From positions 1-25,496 of the IMG/VR virus record IMGVR_UViG_3300021233_000150: a stretch of 25,496 nucleotides of DNA; one strand, 5' to 3'. Origin of the DNA: a virus. The first letter of the stretch is position 1; each line of letters starts with the position of its first letter. Of this stretch, positions 15,834-21,672 are shown one piece after another. Below the pieces are notes generated by a model. That model was not told the DNA's origin, searched no databases, and worked only from the letters and a program-made list of their open reading frames with translations. The position numbers were made by a program, and so were the translations under genes.

Positions 15834-16217
15834 TTATGCAACCTCCTCTTTTAGAATCTTTGTTGAGATGTAGTGATTGATGCAGTCTGCTCGCCACTGC
15901 TTAGCCCACTCGTTATCTGTTGGAGATAGTAAGTAGATGAAGTTCGCTGGAGCCTCGATTTGTCCTGGACCTGCTGATTCTCCAATGACCTTTACAGCCA
16001 CTGAGCCATTCTTACGACGTGTTAGGTAAACACATGCGAAGACAGTTCCATCCTCGATTTTACGAAGAGCGACATAGAAAGCCTTCTCGCCGTAATTGTT
16101 CTTGCCCTCGACAATCTTCACCAATTCATAGATTCCGTCATATGAACGCTTAATGTCATACTCGACAAATTTCTTTGTGGTGATGTTGCTGCCGACCTGA
16201 GTTACGTCCCATCCCAT
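15834..16217 (-). CDS. DUF6927-like conserved phage protein
   Basis: This 127-residue protein starts MGWDV behind a strong ribosome-binding site (TAGAGGAGGTAACTAA). The pattern AFYVALRKIEDGTVFACVYLT, ESAGPGQIEAPANFIYLLSP and TDNEWAKQWRADC resembles the DUF6927 family of phage and plasmid proteins. Function is unknown. It is the second large member of the leftward block, and its stop abuts the start of the 52-residue gene. Confidence 0.7.
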   Translation of the reverse strand: MGWDVTQVGSNITTKKFVEYDIKRSYDGIYELVKIVEGKNNYGEKAFYVALRKIEDGTVFACVYLTRRKNGSVAVKVIGESAGPGQIEAPANFIYLLSPTDNEWAKQWRADCINHYISTKILKEEVA

Positions 16218-16367
16218 TTAGTTACCTCCTCTAGTAAATACGCCACCGATTTCACGACGCTTGATTTCTGTCGCCCAGCACTTTCCGCAGACCACGAAGA
16301 ATTGATGTCCATATCCTTCGTTAAAGATATTGAATTGCTTTCCGCAATCGTCGCAGTTCTTTATCAT
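16218..16367 (-). CDS. 49-residue zinc-ribbon protein
   Basis: Reading leftward from ATG 16367, behind AGAGAGGAGAAC, this short protein has two CxxC knuckles: NCDDCGKQF (C5, C8) and VCGKCW (C27, C30). That is a classic small zinc ribbon. The C-terminal half is basic. Its stop adjoins the start of the DUF6927-like gene. It is the first gene behind the promoter at 16395-16423. It could bind nucleic acid or protein; no specific role is known. Confidence 0.75.
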   Translation of the reverse strand: MIKNCDDCGKQFNIFNEGYGHQFFVVCGKCWATEIKRREIGGVFTRGGN

Positions 16368-16392
16368 TATGTTCTCCTCTCTAAGAACAAGT

Positions 16393-16423
16393 CCAGTATA
16401 TCATACTGGGGTTAAATATTCAC
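16393..16423 (-). promoter_or_regulatory. Repeated promoter/operator cassette, copy A
   Basis: On the leftward strand there is a -35-like GTGAAT (16418-16423), a 17-base spacer with TTAACCCCAGTA, and a -10 of TATACT (16395-16400). The -10 is inside a perfect dyad, CCAGTAT-ATC-ATACTGG (16393-16409). The stop codon of the 33-residue gene (16412-16414) lies in the spacer. An AGAGAGG ribosome-binding site follows. Confidence 0.75.
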
Positions 16424-16513
16424 CTTTTCAACAATTATTTCTTTAATCTTTTCGGTCTCCTCTTTTGAGATGCCAATCCCTATGACCACAATTTTGTCTG
16501 ACCAGTTGCTCAT
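16412..16513 (-). CDS. 33-residue small protein
   Basis: A leftward frame from ATG 16513 has AAGGAGAG at the right distance and stops inside the promoter of the next gene. The product is SNWSDKIVVIGIGISKEETE followed by KIKEIIVEKVNI, a strand-then-helix peptide. It starts nine bases after the stop of the 49-residue gene upstream, so the two form an operon. Its function is unknown. Confidence 0.6.
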   Translation of the reverse strand: MSNWSDKIVVIGIGISKEETEKIKEIIVEKVNI

Positions 16514-16522
16514 TTTCTCTCC

Positions 16523-16672
16523 TTAGATAGATACTGACTCGGAAACAATGATTACTACTCCATCGCAGTAAGACTCTTTGAAACCGCAGAAATCAAACTG
16601 AGAACTACCCTCTTGGCTTACCTCAACGATATGACCTTTTGAGCAAGTCACTTTGTAAACTTTCTGTGTCAT
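16523..16672 (-). CDS. 49-residue small protein
   Basis: A leftward frame from ATG 16672 follows AGAGAGGAAATGAC and is the first gene behind promoter copy B. The product is beta-rich with three cysteines (VTCSKGH, DFCGF, SYCDG), so metal binding or a disulfide is possible. An ATG five bases upstream is out of frame and stops at once. No family is recognised. Confidence 0.65.
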   Translation of the reverse strand: MTQKVYKVTCSKGHIVEVSQEGSSQFDFCGFKESYCDGVVIIVSESVSI

Positions 16673-16699
16673 GTCATTTCCTCTCTCTCGCTTACAGTT

Positions 16700-16730
16700 C
16701 CAGTATACACTACTGGGGTTAGATATTCAA
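16700..16730 (-). promoter_or_regulatory. Repeated promoter/operator cassette, copy B
   Basis: On the leftward strand the -35 TTGAAT (16725-16730) and -10 TATACT (16702-16707) are 17 bases apart. The -10 lies in the dyad CCAGTA-N5-TACTGG (16700-16716). The -35 sits in the loop of a second inverted repeat, TTAGAT...ATCTAA (16719-16736). A TGTAA leader and GAGAGAGG follow. It drives the leftward small-gene block. Confidence 0.8.
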
Positions 16731-16758
16731 ATCTAAACAACGTGTCGCAAAATCAAAT

Positions 16759-16793
16759 ATTCGAACAAATGTTCGAGGCGCTACACTTAGCAC
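16759..16793 (+). promoter_or_regulatory. LexA-box promoter without a leader
   Basis: TCGAACAAATGTTCGA at 16761-16776 is a perfect 7-2-7 dyad that matches the actinobacterial SOS box TCGAAC-N4-GTTCGA. A -10 of TACACT (16782-16787) is followed by six bases and then the ATG at 16794, which is where transcription should begin, so the message would be leaderless. The SOS box covers the -35 region, so bound LexA would block the promoter. Confidence 0.75.
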
Positions 16794-17213
16794 ATGTCCC
16801 TTACACCAAACGTATCCGCCTTATTGAAGGCTTCATGCCCGACTGCGACGCAGGATGTAGGGACTAACCTCAAGAACCGCAAGAAAGCCATTGATACGGC
16901 TTCCTACGGTCCATTAAACCCATCTGAGTCCAATACCGACTACTGGCAAAAACTTGCCGATGAGTGGAACGTCGGAGTGATTCAGGCTAAAAAGCAGCGA
17001 TGCGGAAATTGCGCTGCCTTCATCCAAACCTCAGCCATGAAAGAGTGCATCACTGGAGGATTAGCCCAAGGCGATTCTCAAGAGGATGCGTGGGCTGTCG
17101 ATGCAGCGGGCGACCTTGGATATTGCGAGGCTTTCGATTTCAAGTGTGCCTCTCGCCGTACATGCCGTGCTTGGATTGTAGGCGGTCCGATTACGGACAA
17201 GAGCAAAAAGTAA
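16794..17213 (+). CDS. Cysteine-rich conserved phage protein under SOS-type control
   Basis: This 139-residue protein has an ordered set of cysteines, C70-x2-C73-x11-C85-x25-C111-x6-C118-x5-C124, in RCGNCAAF, MKECITG, LGYCEAFDFKC and RRTCRAWIVGGPI. Similar Cys-rich domains occur in aquatic phages and look like metal or iron-sulfur sites. The function is not known to me. There is no Shine-Dalgarno sequence; the ATG coincides with the expected transcription start of the LexA-box promoter. It is the first gene of a five-gene rightward operon that includes a tail-fibre-like protein, so a virion-related or assembly role is possible. Confidence 0.7.
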   Translation: MSLTPNVSALLKASCPTATQDVGTNLKNRKKAIDTASYGPLNPSESNTDYWQKLADEWNVGVIQAKKQRCGNCAAFIQTSAMKECITGGLAQGDSQEDAWAVDAAGDLGYCEAFDFKCASRRTCRAWIVGGPITDKSKK

Positions 17214-17356
17214 TGCCTAAGAAAAAGGCTGGGGCTTTCAATCCAACACAAATTAAAGACGGCTGGATAGTTCGCATGAGCAAAGACGGACGCATCAAGG
17301 CGAAGTTAGACCCATATATCGTCAAGCACCCAAAGAAGGCGGAAAAGAATGGCTAA
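17213..17356 (+). CDS. 47-residue basic small protein
   Basis: The start overlaps the upstream stop (TAATG). The product is lysine-rich with a central strand pair (KDGWIVRMSKDGRIKAKLDPY) and a basic tail. It overlaps the next gene by eight bases. No family is recognised; the double coupling within the operon supports it as a real gene. Confidence 0.65.
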   Translation: MPKKKAGAFNPTQIKDGWIVRMSKDGRIKAKLDPYIVKHPKKAEKNG

Positions 17357-17531
17357 GATTATTCAAGTTGGTACAGAGTTGAAGGTAAGCAAGAGCGGTC
17401 GCTTCCGTCACGCTATCGTCACCGCTGTTACAAGCCAAACCAGCGTATCCGTATCAATTGGCAAGGGAACACCTTTTGCCGTCACTAAGGGAAACGGCAC
17501 GACAACTACACGCCCTAAGATTTGGAGTTAA
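17349..17531 (+). CDS. 60-residue beta-rich small protein
   Basis: The ATG lies inside the end of the preceding gene, behind GGCGGAAAAG. The product is Thr/Ser/Val-rich with alternating strands (VGTELKVSKSGRFRHAIVTAV, SQTSVSVSIGKGTPFAVTKG). It resembles a small barrel, but no family is recognised. It precedes the fibre-like gene by three bases. Confidence 0.6.
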   Translation: MAKIIQVGTELKVSKSGRFRHAIVTAVTSQTSVSVSIGKGTPFAVTKGNGTTTTRPKIWS

Positions 17532-17534
17532 TCC

Positions 17535-18089
17535 ATGGCAAACGCCAATCGCATATCAACGGGTGAAGTAATTGCTGGACGTTATATCTCGAAAACAGGA
17601 ATTACATTCGGAGATGGAACAATTCAAGACACAGCAGCGGGCGAAACTATTGTTCGCTACACACCAAACTTTACTGCAACAGGATTAACCTTCACTGGAA
17701 CAAATTCAACCCATCCAGCATATAACAGTTACTATGTCAAAGTTGGAAAAGTTGTTACTTTCAATATCAAGATTTTAATGGAAACAGTTACTAATTTTGG
17801 CACTGGTCAATTCAAAACAGAACTTCCTTTCCTGCCATTAACAGGAACGATTAATCATTTCCCTGCATGGGTATGGGTAGACCCAACACAGCCACCTGAT
17901 GAATTAAATGGGCATATTGTTATGGAAGCCGACCATTTGCCAAATACAACGACACTTGATTTGCATTGGTTGAAAGAAACAACAGCAAGCCCAAAACCTG
18001 TTATTGAAAGTACTCTTTCTCAAGGCAATCCAGTAACTTTGATATCGTCAAGCATAATTTCAATTAACGGCACTTATATCGCAAATTGA
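17535..18089 (+). CDS. Tail-fibre-like or virion surface protein
   Basis: This 184-residue protein starts behind TTGGAG. The N-terminal segment KTGITFGDGTIQDTAAG (20-36) is the short motif seen in many aquatic phage tail fibres and neck-collar proteins, where it precedes a receptor-binding domain. The rest is a beta-sandwich-like region rich in Thr, Pro and aromatics (YNSYYVKVGKVVTFNIKI; HFPAWVWVDPTQPP). It may be a fibre or an exchangeable adhesin. It lies far from the main tail genes, in the LexA-box operon, which is unusual for a structural gene. Confidence 0.65.
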   Translation: MANANRISTGEVIAGRYISKTGITFGDGTIQDTAAGETIVRYTPNFTATGLTFTGTNSTHPAYNSYYVKVGKVVTFNIKILMETVTNFGTGQFKTELPFLPLTGTINHFPAWVWVDPTQPPDELNGHIVMEADHLPNTTTLDLHWLKETTASPKPVIESTLSQGNPVTLISSSIISINGTYIAN

Positions 18090-18104
18090 TGGTACGGTAA
18101 AGAA

Positions 18105-18296
18105 ATGGTTGAAGCAGGAGTTCGAGCACCGTCTTTAGTTAATGCTTTATGCGATAGATGCAGCGCTCAAGCCTATGTAATCGGTGCTTTCGTTAGTGGA
18201 GATTTATATTTCTGCGGTCATCATGCAAGAGAAGCCAAGATGCAGATAGCCATGCAAGCGCTGAAGATTTATGACCCTGAAGGCGTCCTTCGTTAA
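18105..18296 (+). CDS. DUF7455-like zinc-binding protein
   Basis: This 63-residue protein has CDRCSAQAYV (C16, C19) and LYFCGHHAREA (C37, H39, H40), a compact zinc site typical of the DUF7455 family common in actinobacteria and their phages. Its function is unknown. It ends the rightward operon and overlaps the convergent protease gene by four bases. TACGGT followed by six bases and the ATG could be a third leaderless promoter, but GGTAAAG may equally serve as a weak ribosome-binding site. Confidence 0.75.
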   Translation: MVEAGVRAPSLVNALCDRCSAQAYVIGAFVSGDLYFCGHHAREAKMQIAMQALKIYDPEGVLR

Positions 18297-18853
18297 TCCT
18301 TAATAACGATATGAAACGGTGGAGCCGTATCTGAGTTGTAAGCGCTCGCAATTTCAAGAGCCTTGTTAGCAATCTTTCGTGCTTCGCTTCGAGTTGTCGT
18401 ATCGCCTTGCATAGAGGCTAAGGCTCCAAGGGCTATCGCTCCACCTGAGCCAAGAGCATAGACGCCACGAGAATCCTGTACCCATGAGTAGTCAGAGCCA
18501 ACTTCGTAAATCTTTCCTTTGTAAGCGATAAGAAATTCTGATTCATGGGATGACTGACCTTCAGTTGTCTTCTCGTATCCAGCATCGGAAAATGCCTTAC
18601 GCATTGCAGGGATTAAAAACGAAGTAATGAAATGTGCATCATTGTGTGCCACATAAGTCTTAGGCAATTTCAAACCCGCTTGCAAGATATTGATGGCTCG
18701 TAAATCTCCAGCACATGCAATTGTGAATTCTTCATGCTCGATAATCTTTGAGTGACCCTTAGCCAATTTATAGATTGTTGAGTCATCTGCAATACGAGTA
18801 TCTGCACCCAAGAGCGCCCAGTTGCGTCCTTGAATGCCGACCAGTGTTGTCAT
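18293..18853 (-). CDS. Proteasome beta/HslV-like Ntn hydrolase
   Basis: This 186-residue protein has a proteasome-type N-terminal nucleophile. After Met removal the chain begins TTLVGI, so Thr1 is free. D17 (GADTRI) falls at exactly the proteasome/HslV position, and the general-base lysine is near position 33-35 (KGHSKII). The C-terminal half has YALGSGGAIALGALAS and ARKIANKALEIASAY, matching the GSGG helix and IA--AL-IA segment of the family. It has no propeptide. The start ATG-ACA-ACA is fixed by the chemistry although there is no clear ribosome-binding site; it lies nine bases after the deacetylase-like gene. A role in modifying host or phage protein turnover is an inference. Confidence 0.85.
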   Translation of the reverse strand: MTTLVGIQGRNWALLGADTRIADDSTIYKLAKGHSKIIEHEEFTIACAGDLRAINILQAGLKLPKTYVAHNDAHFITSFLIPAMRKAFSDAGYEKTTEGQSSHESEFLIAYKGKIYEVGSDYSWVQDSRGVYALGSGGAIALGALASMQGDTTTRSEARKIANKALEIASAYNSDTAPPFHIVIKD

Positions 18854-18862
18854 GAGCCAAGG

Positions 18863-19786
18863 CTACATGAGTGCCACCTTTGAAGTTGGTAGCGCCATGA
18901 GACCGAGCGCAGATGCCACCCAAGCGTCAGGAGTTCCCGTATCAGGCTGATATCCACCCGCACCGCCTAAGAGGATTGGCGTATCAGGATAAGCCTCACG
19001 GACCATTCGCATCGCCTCGAAATATCCTTTAGTTGTATATTCGAGATTCGATAGCGGGTCATCCTTGAGACCATCGGCTCCAGCAGCAACGAAGATAATC
19101 GTTGGCTGAAATCCTCGGACTTCATCAAGGAAATTAATTGTTGCAACCTTGAGCGCTGCATCGCCACTTTTAGCAGCAAGCGGATAGTTGAATGCTTTGT
19201 TAAGCCAGTCGCTAGTTAATCCAGTCCCTGGAAAGAGTCCCCACTCATGAACAGAGTAGGTCAAAACATTCTTATCTTTGCGTAATAGTTCTTCAGTACC
19301 GTCGCCATGATGTGCATCGATATCAAAGATTGCTACGCGATATCCCCACTCGACCGCTCGCTTAGCAGCGATAGCAAAATCTGCAAATACACAGAATCCG
19401 CTGGCATAGTTACGCATTGCGTGATGCTTGGCTCCAGCAAAGTTAATCGCTAACTTTGTCTTTCCATCTACCAAGTAATCAAGGGCTGTCATAGTTCCGC
19501 CAACAAATAGTTTTGCTAGGTCGCCTAGGTCATGGCGCTGCCCGACCCATTCTCCTGACTCACCGCGAATCGTCACGTCAAAGACATATTCTTCATCGTG
19601 AACAAGATGCAAGTCATCAGTTGATGGATACTCAGGCGGAAGTTCCCAAAGATTAATCCCGCGCTTTTGTGATTCCAGTACTAAACGATTGCGAGCATGA
19701 AGGAAACGTCGCCCTTGCGTTGGATGTGTCTTATCGAAAATCCAGTTCGCATATTCAGGCGAATGAATCAAAATTGCGTCTTCCAT
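18863..19786 (-). CDS. Histone deacetylase-fold amidohydrolase (AcuC/acetylpolyamine-type)
   Basis: This 307-residue enzyme has the arginase/deacetylase fold with every key residue visible: the HH pair in FAGAKHHAM (H121, H122); zinc ligands in IFDIDAHHGDG (D157, H159) and AAGADGL (D238); and the transition-state tyrosine in GGAGGY (Y279). These enzymes remove acyl groups from lysine side chains, polyamines or acetoin-pathway substrates using zinc. The ribosome-binding site is AGAGAGGTATGAA. It is the first gene behind a palindrome-bearing promoter and is followed nine bases later by the proteasome-like gene. The substrate cannot be deduced. Confidence 0.9.
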   Translation of the reverse strand: MEDAILIHSPEYANWIFDKTHPTQGRRFLHARNRLVLESQKRGINLWELPPEYPSTDDLHLVHDEEYVFDVTIRGESGEWVGQRHDLGDLAKLFVGGTMTALDYLVDGKTKLAINFAGAKHHAMRNYASGFCVFADFAIAAKRAVEWGYRVAIFDIDAHHGDGTEELLRKDKNVLTYSVHEWGLFPGTGLTSDWLNKAFNYPLAAKSGDAALKVATINFLDEVRGFQPTIIFVAAGADGLKDDPLSNLEYTTKGYFEAMRMVREAYPDTPILLGGAGGYQPDTGTPDAWVASALGLMALPTSKVALM

Positions 19787-19797
19787 TTCATACCTCT

Positions 19798-19846
19798 CTC
19801 TCGTATTTACAACCCCAGTTTATAGTAAATTTACTATATTTACAAA
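19798..19846 (-). promoter_or_regulatory. Promoter with 18-bp palindrome and shared leader
   Basis: On the leftward strand the -10 is TATAAA (19819-19824) and a -35 of TTGTAA or TTTGTA lies 15-16 bases upstream. TATAGTAAATTTACTATA (19821-19838) is a perfect 18-bp palindrome covering the -10 and spacer, a likely operator. The 22 bases at 19798-19819 are identical to the leader at 23968-23989 on the other strand. Confidence 0.7.
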
Positions 19847-20160
19847 CGCTCGCTTCTAAAGTAATAACCGTCATTGAATAGTTTGTATCCAAGCGAATTG
19901 ACCACATGAAAACACATATCCATTCCAGTTCCGTTAACTTTCAGAGCACCAGTCTTCTCATCTTGCTTGTAATCAAGAATGTCTCGAATCGCTGGAGTAA
20001 TCCATATCGGCTTATCATCTTTGATTACATAGAAATCAATTGTTCGCGATAGTCCTGATTTCGAAACACTGCGAACGATTGAATAGATGATTGATGTTTT
20101 TGGCAATAACTCGAGAACAGTTTGTCCATAAGTTTTCTTAAATACCGTTGTAGTTGTCAT
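19840..20160 (-). CDS. Conserved phage protein with GMDM-FH motif
   Basis: This 106-residue protein carries the pattern IVRSVSKSGLSRTIDFYVI (28-46), then NGTGMDMCFHVVNSLGYKLF near 76-95 and DGYYF. This is a recurrent set in phages of many hosts (VRSVSRSGMSR...GCGMDMGFHLVY). Its function is unknown. It starts at ATG 20160 overlapping the upstream stop (ATGA), and its stop codon forms part of the -35 of the deacetylase-like promoter. Confidence 0.75.
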   Translation of the reverse strand: MTTTTVFKKTYGQTVLELLPKTSIIYSIVRSVSKSGLSRTIDFYVIKDDKPIWITPAIRDILDYKQDEKTGALKVNGTGMDMCFHVVNSLGYKLFNDGYYFRSERL

Positions 20161-20354
20161 TCAACCACCTCAAACTTTCTCTTGATAACACCGACGTCTA
20201 GTAATGCTGTTGCAGTTCGCCCGTAGTGACCTTGAAGGCTCCACGCTAAACCTGTGTTTACTAACTCCTGAAACAGTTCGATGATTGCTGGCTCGTCCAG
20301 TTCGCCTGTTTCGTAAGCGATGATTTGGCTTGATAAATCCAGTGCTTTAGTCAT
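20157..20354 (-). CDS. DUF7417-like small phage protein
   Basis: This 65-residue protein runs from ATG 20354, overlapping the upstream stop (TAATG), with GGTGG ahead of it. The sequence ALDLSSQIIAYETGELDE, ELFQELVNTGLAWSLQG, HYGRTATALLDVGVI is a short helical protein type common in phages. A longer frame from 20393 lacks conserved content. Its function is unknown; its end overlaps the next start (ATGA). Confidence 0.75.
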   Translation of the reverse strand: MTKALDLSSQIIAYETGELDEPAIIELFQELVNTGLAWSLQGHYGRTATALLDVGVIKRKFEVVE

Positions 20355-20683
20355 TACGCGACCACCTTTCCAAACTCTCGATTTCTCCAACATGCTGCCT
20401 GATAAGTAACCTCACCGATTTCTGTGCAGTAGACACCCTCTACAGTGCCTTTGTTAAATACAGTTCCCTTACGGACATACTGGCGAGTTACTGTGTATGT
20501 ATCGTCCCAGCCTAATTCGACCAAGACTCTATAGCCTGCACCGCATGGAAGTTCGATACCGATAGTTTCATTGTTGTCTCGCAAAACGATTACGCGACCA
20601 CCTGAAATTGCCAAGATGTTCATGTGTCCGATTTGCTTGATTAATTCGTCTTCATTGAATGGACGTCCTGTTGTCTTTGTCAT
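20354..20683 (-). CDS. Conserved hypothetical early phage protein
   Basis: This 109-residue protein starts behind AGAGAGGGGATACAA, the first gene after promoter copy C. A beta-rich core (ILAISGGRVIVLRDNNETIG; YRVLVELGWDDTYTVTRQYV) is followed by the distinctive VYCTEIGEVTYQAACWRN, a segment that recurs in actinophage hypothetical proteins. Its function is unknown. It heads a three-gene operon with the DUF7417-like and GMDM proteins. Confidence 0.75.
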   Translation of the reverse strand: MTKTTGRPFNEDELIKQIGHMNILAISGGRVIVLRDNNETIGIELPCGAGYRVLVELGWDDTYTVTRQYVRKGTVFNKGTVEGVYCTEIGEVTYQAACWRNREFGKVVA

Positions 20684-20711
20684 TTGTATCCCCTCTCTTG
20701 GTTACAATCTG

Positions 20712-20740
20712 ATTATATACTACTTGGGTTAGTTATTCAA
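20712..20740 (-). promoter_or_regulatory. Repeated promoter cassette, copy C
   Basis: On the leftward strand TTGAAT (20735-20740), a 17-base spacer with AACTAACCCAAGTAGTA, and a perfect TATAAT (20712-20717). The dyad is degenerate here. A TTGTAA leader and AGAGAGG follow. The upstream gene's TGA (20737-20739) is inside the -35. Confidence 0.8.
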
Positions 20741-21072
20741 ACTACGGACAAGATTGTCTCTCCGATTTTTTGAATCTGAGCCTCTTCAATTTTCTTGAAT
20801 CCGAAATCAGCGCAGATGTAAACCTGACCATCGATTTCGATTTCGTCTCCTACTGAAAGTGCTGTGTGAGTACGAACTGGAGATAACTTTGGCTCGATTA
20901 CGTTCCAAAGATTTCCGCTGTAAAGGTTTGTCTGTTGATAAATAACATTGAAGAACTGGTCAATGTTTTCATCAGTGATAGCGAATTCAGTTTCGAATTC
21001 CACTGAAGTAATGAAACGACCTTGTGCTGGCTTCTCTCCGAATGCCTTCCAAGTTACTTTTACTTGACTCAT
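20737..21072 (-). CDS. Conserved hypothetical early phage protein
   Basis: This 111-residue protein begins behind AGAGAGGACAAAAA. It has a beta-strand-rich start (KVTWKAFGEKPAQGRFITSVEF split at residue 4), a helix IDQFFNVIYQQTNLYSG, and the segment PVRTHTALSVGDEIEIDGQVY that recurs in actinophage early proteins. Its function is unknown. It forms a one-gene unit between two copies of the promoter cassette. Confidence 0.7.
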   Translation of the reverse strand: MSQVKVTWKAFGEKPAQGRFITSVEFETEFAITDENIDQFFNVIYQQTNLYSGNLWNVIEPKLSPVRTHTALSVGDEIEIDGQVYICADFGFKKIEEAQIQKIGETILSVV

Positions 21073-21099
21073 TTTTTGTCCTCTCTCTTGAACAACTCC

Positions 21100-21126
21100 A
21101 TTATATCACAGGGGTTAGTTATTCCT
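21100..21126 (-). promoter_or_regulatory. Repeated promoter cassette, copy D (short spacer)
   Basis: On the leftward strand the -10 is TATAAT (21100-21105) and the spacer keeps ACTAACCCC, but two bases are missing, so AGGAAT (21121-21126) is only 15 bases away. A GTTGTTC leader and AGAGAGAGG follow. The upstream gene's TAA (21115-21117) is in the spacer. Confidence 0.6.
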
Positions 21127-21429
21127 GTTAATTCTGACCTGCGACACAGGAATTCCTTTTTCCTCAGCAAACTTCTTTTTTGCCTTTGCGAGCGCTGAAC
21201 GATTTTGCTTAGATTCAGCAGTCAAAATCAAGAATGCGACCACATTTGCCCAGCCCTGAGCATCCTCAGATGTTTCAGCGCCATAAGTAGCCAACCATTC
21301 AGCAGCAGTGTGTAAATCTCCGATAGATGGTGATTGAGGGACCAAGCCTTCGTGAAGGAATCTATCTACTGAATCCTCGTCTGAAGTGATTCTTTCGCCC
21401 CACTCAAATCCTTTGTAATCAAGACTCAT
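21115..21429 (-). CDS. Hypothetical phage protein
   Basis: This 104-residue protein starts at ATG 21429 behind GGGAGGTTCAAGTA; a longer in-frame start at 21492 lies inside the zinc-ribbon gene. The N-terminus (SLDYKGFEWGERITSDEDS) is acidic. A helical middle contains HTAAEWLATYGAETSEDAQGW, and the end is a basic helix (ALAKAKKKFAEEKGI) followed by a strand. No family is recognised. It shares an operon with the upstream zinc-ribbon gene. Confidence 0.65.
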   Translation of the reverse strand: MSLDYKGFEWGERITSDEDSVDRFLHEGLVPQSPSIGDLHTAAEWLATYGAETSEDAQGWANVVAFLILTAESKQNRSALAKAKKKFAEEKGIPVSQVRINRNN

Positions 21430-21563
21430 TACTTGAACCTCCCGACTTTGATTGCACTCTGAAATTCCTTTTCGAAACTGACGCTGAAGCATTCAACGCA
21501 AGTTACTTTTGGAAAGACTTCGTACTGACCGATTTCTTTCTGACACTGGGAGCACTTCTCCAC
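21429..21563 (-). CDS. 44-residue zinc-ribbon protein
   Basis: I chose a GTG start at 21563 because AGAGGAG precedes it; the upstream in-frame residues extend across the promoter. The protein has CSQCQKEIG (C4, C7) and KVTCVECFSV (C22, C25), two CxxC knuckles of a zinc ribbon, and a basic end. It is the first gene after promoter copy E. Its stop overlaps the next ATG. Confidence 0.7.
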   Translation of the reverse strand: MEKCSQCQKEIGQYEVFPKVTCVECFSVSFEKEFQSAIKVGRFK

Positions 21564-21587
21564 GGGACTCTCCTCTCTCTTACATAC

Positions 21588-21618
21588 CCAGTATATCCTA
21601 CTGGGGTTAATAATGCAA
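21588..21618 (-). promoter_or_regulatory. Repeated promoter/operator cassette, copy E
   Basis: On the leftward strand TTGCAT (21613-21618), a 17-base spacer with TTAACCCCAGTA, and TATACT (21590-21595) inside the dyad CCAGTA-N5-TACTGG (21588-21604). A TGTAA leader and AGAGAGAGGAG precede the GTG start at 21563. Confidence 0.8.
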
Positions 21619-21660
21619 AACGTGTCTAAAGGTTCCAAAAGGTTACTTTTTGGTATCGGA

Positions 21661-21672
21661 TAGAATTGCCTT
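21661..21672 (+). promoter_or_regulatory. Leaderless promoter -10
   Basis: TAGAAT (21661-21666) is followed by exactly six bases and the ATG at 21673, with no Shine-Dalgarno sequence. This is the same geometry as at 16782-16794. The -35 is not obvious. It diverges from promoter copy E. Confidence 0.55.
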
